Positions 24,254-35,530 of a DNA stretch of 64,000 nucleotides are shown piece after piece (within the stretch, counting starts at the first letter, position 1; every line of letters starts with the position of its first letter). The notes below the pieces were generated by a model. It was given only the letters and a program-made list of their open reading frames with translations. It made no database searches and was not told where the DNA came from. Source of the DNA: Benincasa hispida (lineage: Eukaryota; Streptophyta; Magnoliopsida; Cucurbitales; Cucurbitaceae); assembly GCF_009727055.1 (NCBI RefSeq), contig NC_052350.1, positions 1,577,758 through 1,641,757 on the forward strand. The letters are read 5' to 3'. The position numbers and the translations under genes are program-made.

Positions 24254-26814
24254 CAGGTTCTGATACTCCGATTTCATCTGTTGCAACGAAATGAGATTTA
24301 TATTCATGGTGGGTGTATTTCTTCACTGATTTAATAGCTAAGTTTTGTTGTGGATGTGCAGATTAATGGATGTTTTTGGGATGATTAGCCTCGGTTTGAT
24401 TTAGATCCTTTTACATCTATGATTATTTGTAAAGGCCTCTGCATTTTTGGGCAGTAATAATCGTTATCGAGTTTGTATTCAAAGTTTGTTTGAAGTTTTG
24501 AGTTGTTCGTCGAAGAAGCAGATCCGTGCAAGGTTTGCGGTTCTTCGAGGAAGGAGGCGATCTAGGGTTGATCACATCGTGCAGAAGATGTTCTACGCGA
24601 TCGTTGTTGATCGCATCATAAAGATGAAGGAGTACGTGATCGCTGATGAATTCATCGGTTAAACGATGGGGAATGCGATCAAAAGTTGGTCGCATCGAGT
24701 TGACGATTGAGTACGCGATCGCTGAGTACCGCATCGTGTAGACGATGAGATGCTCGCGGATCGCTTAACGCACAGGCACGCTAGACGATCGTTTAGGTCA
24801 ACAAGCTTCATCGCTTAGTAACTGACTAGACGATCGCTTAGTATCGCAAGGTAAATCGTTTACCTGGTTGCACGCATCATTTTATACATAGACGCTCACG
24901 TATCGTTTAAAGCGCGTGCGCTAGATAATCGTTTAGGTCAACAAGCTTCATTGCTTAGTAACACAAGGTAAAACGTTTACCTATAGTTGCACTACATTAT
25001 CACATAGGCGATCAGGCTTCGCAGCCTCGTAGCCGTCTACGCAATCGTTTACTTATGCTCCTATCGCCTAGTGCACGCTGCACGATCGTCTACCTGTTGG
25101 CGTTTGCTACACGATGAATACCTCCTGGCGGTTCAAGACCCAGTTCGCCTGTGAACTGGTTTGCTTGATGAAAAATGTAATAGATAGGATTTTTTTCGTT
25201 CCGGTTTTTGTAAAGGCTCATCCCGGTCCATTAATCCTTTATTTATTTCATGTGATATATGTTTTTATATGTCATATGGTATGCACATATAGTAAATCCC
25301 ACCTTAGGTTATGAAATGGGCATGCATCATCTCTTTATTGTAATTGTTATAATTTAGAGAAGCATGATTTAATTATGTAAAAGCATGCTCATGCATCATA
25401 TAATAATAGAGATGTTTATGCATGCATAAAAAGCATTGACATGCATCATCTTTATATTATAAATTTTATAGTATAAGGGTGAATGATAGCATGTTTGCAT
25501 GGTTGTTACGCATTATATAAAAGTTATATATAGTAATGACCGGACATTGCATGAAGTATGACACATAGGTTACTTTATAAATGTTATAAATGCCTTGTTG
25601 TGCGCAATGGTTTTAGTTGTTTCTTTTTAAAAGTTAAAGAGAAATTAGAACTAAAAGAAATAAGAAAGACATGCATGCTCACTTAGGTTTAATTCATGAT
25701 TTTAAAGTGTTTAAAACCTAGATCACATAGACCTAAGATCACGGTTCTAATATGATTATCAACCCTAAGGCTTTAATCTTTTAATAAATTTAATAGGATT
25801 AAATTGGCTAATAAAAGGTTAAAGTGTAGAAAATCTATCTATAAGGGACCTTTTTGTCTAAGGTGGGTTCTGTCTAGGCTAGAGTATTTAAGTTGACGAA
25901 AACGTAACACCCTTACCTAGGAACTTACCTGGAAAGGTGAATTAGATAGATTTGATGCATGCATGCAAGTTAAGGGCAGTCCATTAAAGTGTTTAAATGT
26001 CACTACTTGAACTTGTTCATATTTCATAGACAAACGTTGTTTAGGAGCAGAGTTTATTAAGATGACTTAGACTAAAATCAGTAGTCGGATTGTCTAAGTT
26101 AATGAATCCCTAGGTAGAATATTCAATGGGAGGTACTTGGGGGATGAGATGCTTCACTTAAACCTTTCATGTTTCTCCTAAATAGTCCACACCGTGATAT
26201 CTATCCTCGGCCTCGCCGCACCTTTGGCATGTTCCCACAATGGATGGTGTTTGGATAGTTCAATATCAAGGTGGATGGAGAGAGTGTTCATAGTAAGTGG
26301 GAGTGGGAAGTGCGACAACATATCCCTTGGTTCGATAGGTTGAATAAAGTTATTGTACATCGCCAAGAGGCACCCCGGGAGTATCCCCCTAAAGGATGCC
26401 AGTTTTGCGCGTTTCTTTATTTGATCTCCTATCAGAGGATAAGGTAACTTAGTCTCTTGTCCTAATCTACTTCTTCCCTACGGTGGGCTCATTAGGGCGA
26501 GACTCTGGCACCAAAAGTGAGGGGTTACACTTACGTGGAATAGTTAAAGGTTAACGATTCTGGACCAAAAAATGGTGGTTGTTAGGTTCAGTTTCAAGAG
26601 TTGGTTCTATCTAATGGTTGAGAACGTCTCATCCCAGCGAAGGGGTAACTGAGCACCCCATCAGTGGCGTTTGTCCTACCTCACTAGGGCATCATTGTCA
26701 AATAGAAGTCTATAACTTAGGGTACTTGAAACCGTTTTGCAAAAGTAATTGGTTTAAAAGTGGTTTAGCAAAATTTAATAAAGCTTTGTTCGTATTTTTA
26801 GCAACATTTTCAAA
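24254..26814 (+). mobile_element. Noncoding leader of element A
   Basis: About 2.56 kb separates the primer-binding site from gag. Bases 24590-25110 are a cluster of cgatcg-centred words (acgatcgtttag, gcgatcgctgatg); within it a block of about 45 bp starting gctagacgatcgtttaggtc at about 24779 recurs, diverged, at about 24920. Farther on are islands shared with the leader of element C: a tctgtctagg...ttaagttgacg block at 25868-25930, cacaccgtgatatct near 26188 and gttcatagtaagtggg near 26287. Small frames such as 24447-24662 and 25114-25314 have no recognisable protein. Confidence 0.7.
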
Positions 26815-27694
26815 ATGACAACAGCCACGTTAGCATTGCTAAGCGCCGAAAAACTTACTAGCGATAATTTCACAACATGGAAACACATGATTACGATGAT
26901 CCTGATCATCGAGGATTTCATGTTCGCTCTCATAGAGGCTTGTCCTCCTATTCCAGCTTCGAATGTCGTTCAAAATATTCGGGAGGCATACGAGCGATGG
27001 ACAAGGGGGAATGAGAAGGTCCAAGCCTAAATCTTGGCAAGTCTTTCTGAAGTCTTGGCCAAGAACATGAGCCTATGGTCTCAGTGCGTGAGGTCGGAGT
27101 CCCTGCGGGGGATGTTTGGACAACCATCTGAACAACTTATACATGTGGCTCTTAAATACATATTCAACTCCAAAATGGAAGAATGCACCTCTGTTCATGA
27201 ACATGTGCTAAACATGATGGTCCACTTTAATGTGGTGACGTTGAATGGGTCTACCATCGATGAAGCCAGCCAGGTTAGCATAATCCTGCATTCTTTATCA
27301 GAGAGCTTTCTGCATTTTGTTAGCAATGTGATTCTTAACAAAGTGAAATATAACCTTACAACTCTCCTCAACGAGTTAAGACATACCAATCTTTACTGAA
27401 AAGTAAGGAGAGGCAGAAGGGTAAGGCAAATGTTACTTCATCCTTCAGGACGTTCCACAGAGGTTCGACCTCAGGAACGAAGACTGCACCTTCTAGTTCT
27501 AACTCTGCAAAAGGGAAGAAGAAGAATGGTGGTAAGGGAAAAGGGAAGGCATCCGCTAACCCACCAACTGTCACCCCAAGTAGGCGTCCACAAGTTGCTA
27601 AGGGAAAGTGTTTCCACTACAACCAAGATGGACACTGGAAGAGGAATTGTCCTCGGTATCTGAAAGCGAAGAAAGCAACCAAGGCAAAAATGTG
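26815..27694 (+). pseudogene. Element A gag with a damaged zinc knuckle
   Basis: The frame starts at the ATG of 26815 and encodes a copia capsid-type domain, with an in-frame stop at 27028-27030 before the same frame continues to 27399. A frameshift near 27395 moves the rest to another frame, which holds a lysine/serine-rich linker and a zinc knuckle at about 27607-27650. The knuckle reads CFHYNQDGHWKRNC: the second metal-binding cysteine of the usual C-x2-C-x4-H-x4-C pattern is a tyrosine. Gag would package element RNA; this copy cannot make intact protein. Confidence 0.85.
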
Positions 27695-27702
27695 ATTTAC
27701 TT

Positions 27703-29740
27703 ATGCTTGAAACTTGTTTAGTGGAGAATGATGATTCTGCCTGGATAATTGATTCAGGCGCCACTAACCATGTTTGTTCTTCTTTTCAGGGGATTAGATC
27801 TTGGCGACAGCTGGAGGCAGGTGAGATGACGATGCGAGTAGGCACCGGGCACATCGTCTCAGTTGTGACAGTGGAAGGACTCCAGTTAGCTTTACATAAT
27901 AGGTTTCTTATTTTACATGATGTATATATTGTTCCTGAACTAATGAGGAACCTCATTTCTGTAAAGTGTTTATTGCAATGTAAATATATTATCTATTTTA
28001 ATGTGGATAAAGCGTTTATTCATAAAGATGGTGTTTTTATTTGCACAACAAATCTGGAATCGGATTTATATGTGCTAAGGCCGTTAGCCATTAATTCCTT
28101 CCAAATTTATCCAAAAGAAAATGCCCAATTTTGGCATCATCGTTTAGGGCACATCAATCTCAATAGGATTGAGAAATTGACAAAGAATGGACTTCTAAGT
28201 GAGTTAGAAGAAAATTATTTACCAGTGTGCGAATCTTGCCTTGAGGGTAAGATGACTAAACGACCTTTTACTGGAAAAGGTTATAAAGCCAAGGAGCCTC
28301 TTGAGTTGGTACATTCTGACCTTTGTGGTCCTATGAATGTGCGAGCCCGAGGTGGCTATGAGTATTTTATCAGTTTTACTGATGATTACTCCAGGTATGA
28401 GTATGTTTATCTTATGCAACGGAAGTCTGAATCCTTTAAAAATTTCAAAGAGTTCAAGGCTGAAGTTGAAAACGCATAGGATAAACGGATTAAAACACTT
28501 CGATCGGATCGAGGTGGAGAGTTTTTTTACTCGACATTCCAGAACTATTTGATAGAACATGGAATCGTTTCTCAACTCTCAGCGTCGGGTACACCTCAAC
28601 AGAATGGTGTAACGGAGAGGAGAAATAGGACCTTGTTAGACATGATACGCTCGATAATGAGTTATTCTTCCTTACCGAACTCGATTTGGGGTTTCGCAGT
28701 GGAGACTATGGTATATATACTCAACTGTGTTCCCTCCAAGAGTGTTGCAAGAACACCTCTGGAGTTGTGGAACGGGCGTAAAGCTAGTTTACATCACTTC
28801 CGCATTTGGGGTTGCCCTGCACATGTGCTTGAGGCTAATCCTAAGAAGTGGAACCACAGTCGAGGTTATGCCCTCTTTGTAGGCTGCCCCAAAGGTACAC
28901 GAGGGGGTTATTTTTATGATCCGACGGAAAATAGGGTGTTTGTTTCAACAAACGCTACTTTCCTAGAGGATGATCATATAAGAAAGTACGGTCCACGAAG
29001 CAAAGTCGTGTTGCGTAATCTTTCCAATGAAACTACTAAAACTTTAACAAGAGTTGTTGAAGATCCTGCTACATCAGCAAGAGTTGTTGATGGGAGTTAA
29101 TCCAGTATATCGGTTCCACCTCAAGAGTTGAGGGAGTCTCGACGTAGTAAGAGGGTTACGAACCCACCCGTTCTCTATCTGGGTTTCACGGAAATCTTTG
29201 CTATGGTAGCAGATGGTGATGTTGAGAATTCGTTATCTTATAAGAAGGCAATGGAGGATATTGACTGGGATGGCGAAGTTTATGAACCTTGTGTTTACAA
29301 GAAGATCATCAACGTTTCAGTAGTCTTCTTAATGTTGTCCGTAGATGATATCCTACTCATTGGGAATGATGTAGGTCTACTCACTATAGTTAAGAACTGG
29401 CTAGCAACCCAATTCCAAATGAAAGATTTCGGAGAGGTTCAGTTTGTTCTAGGTATACAGATCTTTCGGGATCGTAAGAACAAAGTGCTAGCACTGTCTC
29501 AGGCATCGTACATTGGCAAGATGTTGCTCAAGTACTCGATGCAAGACTCCAGGAGGGGCCTACTGCTATTTAGGCATGGAATCACTTTGTCTAAGAACAT
29601 GTGTCCTAAGACACCTCAAGGGGTTGAGGAGATGAGACGAATCAGTCTAACCCAGGCCATTTTAATGTTGCTGACCTGTTTACGAAGGCTCTCATGGCTA
29701 CAGTGTTTGAGGGTCACCTACGGAGTATGGGTCTACAGGA
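27703..29740 (+). pseudogene. Element A pol: protease and integrase, deleted reverse transcriptase and RNase H
   Basis: A single frame with two in-frame stops (at about 28477 and 29098) runs through most of pol. The aspartic protease site is seen as WIIDSGATNHVC. The integrase zinc domain has FWHHRLGHIN and CESCLEGK, and its catalytic core has SDLCGPM, FTDDYSRY and GTPQQNGVTERRNR, consistent with a DDE integrase. After KKAMEDIDWD (29273) the sequence jumps to CVYKKI and then SVDDILLIGND, so most of the reverse transcriptase fingers and palm is missing. A second jump after about 29640 removes nearly all of RNase H, leaving DLFTKAL in another frame. Both gaps make the copy dependent on other elements. 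Confidence 0.9.
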
Positions 29741-29849
29741 TCGCCCGCGGTTGGACTAGGGCAAGTGGGAGATTTTCTTGTACTGGGCTTTTATGCTCTA
29801 GTTTATTGTTTTGTACTAAGTTTTTTGTACACCCCACTTCGCTTTAGGA

Positions 29850-29861
29850 TAAATGGGAGAT
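29850..29861 (+). promoter_or_regulatory. Polypurine tract of element A
   Basis: The purine-rich taaatgggagat lies directly upstream of the 3' LTR at 29862 and would prime plus-strand DNA synthesis. It is one base short of abutting the TG start on the purine side, as in related copia elements. Confidence 0.65.
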
Positions 29862-31978
29862 TGTTGAGGTTGATGCCCTAAAGTCTCGTGTCCTGTAGTT
29901 TGTAAACAGTTTGTACAAACGCTTATGTTGTTAATATATGATATTTACTTCACATCTTGATTTTTTGCTCAGTTACTTGTTTTATTTGTTTTACTACAAA
30001 CCAATAAAAATAAAATTCCTGGTTATCTGTATGTGACTCAAGCATGTATGTGGTGACATACAAATAGATCATGTCTTGAGTGATAACCAAAATGGTCTGT
30101 AGTATATGGATATAGGAGCAAAACATTATCCTGGTAACGCTACGGATGCGACCCACTTTGTGGAATGGACACAAGTGTTGTGACTTGTCACAGATGATCT
30201 GATCCTGGTCATTCGTGTTGGGGACATGCGAGCGGGGGCATCCTATACAAAGAGTTTGTATAAAACCTGACCACGAAGTGTTAACATCTCGTTATATAAC
30301 ACCGTTCATGACAGAGACTTCACTTCACTAGGATGACCATAGGTAACATGACCTCAATCCTGAGTGAGTTGAGAACTCCTACCATTGAGGGCGGTTCTTT
30401 GATTTGTATGGGTGCGAGTGGCCAGATTGTCGATTCAAACCTACCATTTTGAGGATTCGTCTGATTTAGGAGCTCGAAACCCAGATACACAAGATGGAAT
30501 TCACTCATTCCCCGAGGCAGGGGTAAGTAGATAGATAGCTCCTTTAAAGGCTGATTCCGAGGCTTGAACAATGTGGCGCCACACACCTTCTCTTGGCCCG
30601 AGATGTGTTTACACATAGTAGGACTATGTTGTATTGTTCATTAGAGGAATCAATGATACTTAAGGAGTGAGATGTAACTATAGGAGCAAAACGGTAATTT
30701 GGACTAGTTGTACTTACGAGCATCTGTGAAAGGTCATCCTACTCATGATTGGTTATATCCGATGGCCATAGAAATATATATGTGGTAAGAAGAGTTCAGC
30801 TGTTGGTCTTTGGTGGAATGTCTGACAGTTAACGAATGGTGGATCTCGTGGCTAAAGAGTTTAGTCAACTATTCATAGATTGTTGGTCCATTAGGTCCCC
30901 TGGGTAGCTTGGATAAAGTCGAGAACCAGTGTTTGGGTTAATTTGAAATGTTCAAATTGACACGAGGAAGTTCGATTATATATGATATAATTAGACTGTT
31001 TAATTATATATGATATAATTGGCTAAATGTATGAGATACATTATTTTGGAGGAAAATAGATATAAATATGATTTATATCAAGTAGAGGAGAAAATACTAT
31101 AGTAGATATGTGATATCAAACTATAGGGCAAAAAATATAATATGATTATATTTATTATTAGTTAATTGGGTAATTATATGATAATTAAGCCAATTTTCAC
31201 GTGCGGACGTGGGTTAGTGGGAAACCGTTGGTTATTGTAACCGATGAAATAAAAATGAAATCGTTTCATTTTGAATCGTCATCCCAAAAAGAAAAGAGAG
31301 AAAGCGTGTATTGTTGAGAATAGAAAACGATCGCTTAAAGAAAATCAAGAGCCTATACGATAGCACTCTCCGCCTAAATGATCGTCTTCCTCGCGCCTAA
31401 ACGATCGCACACTGTCGCATACATGATCGCATAGCTTCTCTAAATGATCGTATAGTGTGCCGATTTAGCTAAACGATCGTATACCTTTTCCTAAACGATC
31501 ATTTAACAAATCCTAACGATCGTGTAGCTCCTCCTAAAAGATAAGCAGTCTGCTATGCGATAGCGTTTTTTCCCTCTCACTTGCTTATCGCCTACACGAT
31601 TCGTGTTTCCTCCTCCTCTACCAAATTCACCAAAGACCACCCTTTGGGTTTTCACTCCGAGAATATCCGGGGCTCTTTAGTGGTGGTGTCATCCCCGCGG
31701 CATTCGTGTTTATGCGTTGTTCGTGCTGTTGTCATTGACGATGCCGCTAGCCGTGGTAGATCGCTTGGAGGGTCCGCTGCTATGAGTGCCAAAGATTAAA
31801 GATTGTCTTTCAACTGGTATGGAACTATTTCCCTTATTATTTATCTTATTCTAAGCATGCCAATAATTAAGTTTTGTTTGCATAATTTTATGTATTGAAT
31901 GTATAATATGTATTTCGGTCACGGTGAAATCGGAATGATCCGAACGCACTCTGAAACTCTTAGATATGAGATCCTTCG
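29862..31978 (+). mobile_element. 3' LTR of element A (2117 bp)
   Basis: It starts TGTTGAGGTTGATGCCC and ends GATCCTTCG; the final CA of the 5' copy has become CG. The target-site duplication tcatt follows at 31979-31983. It contains the same acgatcg word cluster as the 5' copy, at about 31320-31560, with words such as taaacgatcgtatac. Frames 30320-30616 minus and 31581-31799 plus are LTR sequence. Confidence 0.9.
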
Positions 31979-31983
31979 TCATT

Positions 31984-32510
31984 ATGAGTTGATGCACTCG
32001 ATGCCACAAGATTTCAAATCAGTAAGTGATTACAACTCCGCATTATTTAAAATAAGTTTGAAATTGTTATTATGCGGCGAGAAAATTATTGATGTTGATA
32101 TGTTGGAGAAGACATTTTCTACATTTCATGTCTCAAATGTGCTCATGAACAATATCGAGAGAAAGGTTTTAAACAGTATTATGTATTAATTTCATGTCTT
32201 CTCGTGGCCGAATAAAATAACGAGTTATTGATGAAAAATCATGAATCTCAACCAACTAGAACGACACCATTCCCTAAAGTGAATGTTGTGAATTTTAATA
32301 ATAATCGTGGTCGAGGATGTGATCGTGGCAGAGGAAGAAATAATTATTATTTTCATGGTGGTCGTTTTAGTCATTCAAAATTCAAAAGAATCACACAAAA
32401 TGATGATCACAAAGGAAAAGCTCCACAAGATAAGAGTTCAAAAAGTGTTGAAAATAATTGCTTCTGATGCGGAATGACTGACATTGGTCAAGTATCTGTT
32501 GTACGTCAAA
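31984..32510 (+). pseudogene. Element B gag, second part
   Basis: It resumes the gag frame cut at 19225: SVSDYNSALFKIS, LCGEKIIDVDMLEKTFSTFH and a further stretch to about 32190. After a shift a glycine/arginine-rich stretch (NNNRGRGCDRGRGRNN, about 32300) leads to a zinc knuckle, of which CGMT can be seen after a stop codon at 32467. This arrangement is normal for copia gag. The stops and shifts make it non-functional. Confidence 0.8.
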
Positions 32511-32559
32511 ACACTTAGTTAAATTCTATCAAGCCTCCCTGAAGGAAAAAGAGAAAAAT

Positions 32560-33688
32560 GTGGAAGCAAATTTTCCATACCATGATAATGACATATTTGA
32601 CCCATCCCATATGAAAAATTTGGATTTGACGGACTTCTTTGAATCTCCTGAAGAGAAGATTGACGCAGTTGATGGAACATCAAGTGTTTCATTTGATTTT
32701 GAGAATATCTAGACTTAATGTTATTGTTTTATTTTATCTATCTTCATGTTTTTTTTAGTAACTTTTGTATATTTTAAGTTTTTTTTCTTATTGTAATTAT
32801 TTTCTTTTAATGAAGAAACATGGATCATTTTCATATGTTGGGTGTTTCAAAAATGAGCAAAGAAGATCTATGTCTGGCAGACAATGCAACTACACACACA
32901 ATACTTATAAATAAAAATACTTTTCCAAATTGACAATGTCGAAAGCAAAAGTAAATACAATATCAGGTTCTGCAAACTTGATCGAAGGTTTTGGAAAAGC
33001 AAATATTATTTTGCCTAGAGGAACAAAATTTACAATTGACAATGCATTGTTCTCTTCTCAATCAAAGAGAAATCTTCTAAGCTTTAAAGATATACGTTGC
33101 AATGGTTATCATATTGAGACTGATAGTATGAATAATGTGAAATATCTATATATCATATCCACTGTCTTAAATGAAAAACATATATTGGAAGAGTTGTCTG
33201 CTTTATCTTCTGGATTGTAATATACTCATATATGAGTAATCGAAACATATGCAACAATGAACCTGAAGTTCATGAATCCAGACATATTTACAATTTGGCA
33301 TCACCGGTTGGATCATCCAGGATCTACAATGATGAGGAGAATTATTGAGAATTCAAATGGACACCCATTGAAGAACCAGAAGATTCTTCAATCTAATGAA
33401 TTATCATGTGATGCTTGCTCTCAAGGAAAAATGATAATTAGACCATCACCAACTTAAGTGGGGACTGAATCACTTGCATTTTTAGAATGAATTCATGGTG
33501 ATATATGTGGACCCATTAACACACTAAGTGGACCATATTTTATGGTGTTAATAGATGCATTCAGCAGATGGTCACGCGTGTGCTTATTATCAAGTCGAAA
33601 TCTTTCCATTGCAAGATTACTTGCTCAAATAATTAAGTTAATAGCATAATTTTTTTGTTACACGATTAAGACCATTCATCTTGATTAT
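32560..33688 (+). pseudogene. Element B protease and N-terminal integrase
   Basis: The protease region includes DLCLADNATTHTIL at about 32860-32905; the usual aspartic-protease triad is replaced by DNA at that position. A frame at 32930-33220 covers the rest of the protease domain. The integrase zinc domain follows (WHHRLDHPGSTMMRRI and CDACSQGKMI, 33290-33435), then the start of the catalytic core (HGDICGPI, VLIDAFSRWSRV, about 33490-33580). It breaks off at about 33688 (TIKTIHLD) where element C begins. Several stops are present. Confidence 0.82.
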
Positions 33689-33960
33689 AGAAATATGCAT
33701 CGGAAGAAAACAGGATCATTAAGCATTCTAATTCTTCAATTTTGACATTAAAATAAACATGTTCATAGGGTATTAAGAGGGTTTCAATACATACCTTTGA
33801 AGATCCTCTTCAAACACGAATTTGAGCTGCAATCTTCTCTAATTAAAGTCGTGGACCACCAAGAGATCTTCTCTATTATCCTCTGTTGGGGATGATGCCC
33901 TAAAGTCTCGTGTCCAGTAGTTTGATAACAGTTTGTATGAACGCTTGTGTTGTTAATATA
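33689..33960 (-). mobile_element. Remnant of element C's 3' LTR, fused to 76 bp of an A-type LTR
   Basis: Bases 33700-33884 match the left part of C's other LTR (37520-37713): gaagaaaacaggat, taagcattctaatt, caaacacgaatttgagctgc. At 33885 a plus-strand A-type LTR starts (TGTTGGGGATGATGCCC) but continues only to about 33960, where element C's integrase sequence begins abruptly on the minus strand. The rest of both LTRs and the reverse transcriptase region have been deleted at this junction. Confidence 0.8.
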
Positions 33961-35530
33961 TCATATTGTCGATGGACCTGCACGATCTACAACTCTTGTT
34001 GATGCATTTGTCATTTTTCTAACCATTTCATCTGTTACTAGCTTACTGCGAGGTTGATGATTTTGAATGTGGTCTTCCTCGAGGAAAGTTACATTTGTCG
34101 GTACAACTATCTTATCTTTTTGAGGATCATAAAAGAAACCACCTTTTGTCTCTTTAGGGTAACCTGCAAATAGGCATACCTTTGAACGGCGTTCCGACTT
34201 CTTAAGACTTTGCACCAACACATGTGTTGGACATCCCCAGATCCTGAAGTGATGTAAACTACCTTTACGTCCTCTCCATAGCTCGTAAGGTGTTTCAGAA
34301 ACACTTTTCGAGAGAACCATGTTCAAAATATATATTACAGCCTGAACTGCATAATCCCAAAAAGAACTTGATAACTGAGCATAACTCGTCATAGAATGAA
34401 ACATGTCTAACAAGGTTCTATTTATCCTTTTTGCCACACCATTTTATTGAGGTGTGTCAGGTGCTGTGAATTGCGACTAAATTCCATGTTTTATCAAATA
34501 GTCCTAAAATTTTAAGTCCATATACTCACCCCCTCGATCTAATCGAAGTGTTTTAAGTCTTTTACCTAATTGGTTCTCAACCTCAGCCTTATATTCCTTG
34601 AATTTTTCAAGTGTTTCGGACTTATGATGCATTAGGTAAATATGGTCATACTTTGAATAATCATCAATGAAGCTGATGAAATATTCATATCCTCCTTTAG
34701 CTTTAATATTCATCGGACCACAAAGGTCTGAATGCACTAGCTCCAAGGGTTCTTTGGCTCTAAGACCTTTTCCAGAAAAAGCTCTTTTAGTCATTTTACC
34801 CACAAGACAAGATTCACATGACGGTAATGAACTGTCTTCTAACTGATTTAGATGACCGTTCTTAACCAATCTCTCAATCCTATTGAGATTGATGTGACCA
34901 AGTCTCAAATGCCAAATATATGCATTTGGAGAAATTTTCCTTTTCTTATTTTGAGTCATAGTTGTTTTAAACATCTCTACGTTCAAAACGGCTTTTACCT
35001 TAGTCGGTTTTAACATGTACAAGTTATTTTCTAATCTTACGAAACAAATATTAATATCTTTCGAAGTAATGAACACTTCATTATCTTCAAAAGAAACTTT
35101 ATAATTTCGTTTAGCAAACATGAGACGGATATTAAATTCCTTTTCATAGAAAGAATGTAATGAACATTTTTAAGTAAAATGTACCTATCTCCTATAAATA
35201 ACTTCATGTCTTCCATTGCTTTAGCTAAAACAAACTCCCCAATCCCTATCTTAAAGGTCACTTCGCCTTCTATAAGTTGTCCCTAGGAACTTGTTTGTTG
35301 AGAGAAAATACAGATATGATTAGCAGCACATGAATCTATTATCTAGGTCTTTTTATCGTTTTCCACTAAGCATGTTTCGATGACTAGTAAATCGCATTTA
35401 CTCCGTCGTTCGAATTTTGCATTCTCATCTATATTGTTTAAAACTTTAGATGAGTTGGGAGATAGAGGACAATCCTCCGTTAAAACTTGTTTTGAATCAT
35501 CATTTGCTAGTAATTTGCATGTTGAACTAT
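33961..35530 (-). pseudogene. Element C pol fragment: protease and integrase
   Basis: Read on the minus strand from the right, a protease remnant is followed by the integrase zinc domain and core. In the protease (about 35290-35370) the DSGA motif appears as DSCA, and the usual tryptophan before it is a stop. The zinc domain has WHLRLGHINLNRIERL and CESCLVGK; the core has SDLCGPM, FIDDYSKYDHIY and LRLDRGGEY. After a shift at about 34440-34500 the next frame (33961-34437) shows RINRTLLDMFHSM, ELWRGRKGSLHHFRIWGC and FYDPQKDKIVVPTNVTFLEEDH. Reverse transcriptase and RNase H are absent, cut at 33961. Confidence 0.88.

Larger units (their letters stand above)
19226..31978 (+). mobile_element. Ty1-copia element A, 2.1-kb LTRs, non-autonomous
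   Basis: LTRs lie at 19226-24239 (with a nested gypsy solo LTR) and 29862-31978. The target-site duplication is tcatt (19221-19225 and 31979-31983), inside element B's gag. The internal order is primer-binding site, a noncoding leader of about 2.5 kb, gag (26815-27694), and a pol remnant (27703-29740) that keeps protease and integrase but has lost most of reverse transcriptase and RNase H. Without the nested insertion the element would be about 9.86 kb. Protein motifs show Ty1-copia; I do not name the lineage. Confidence 0.92.
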
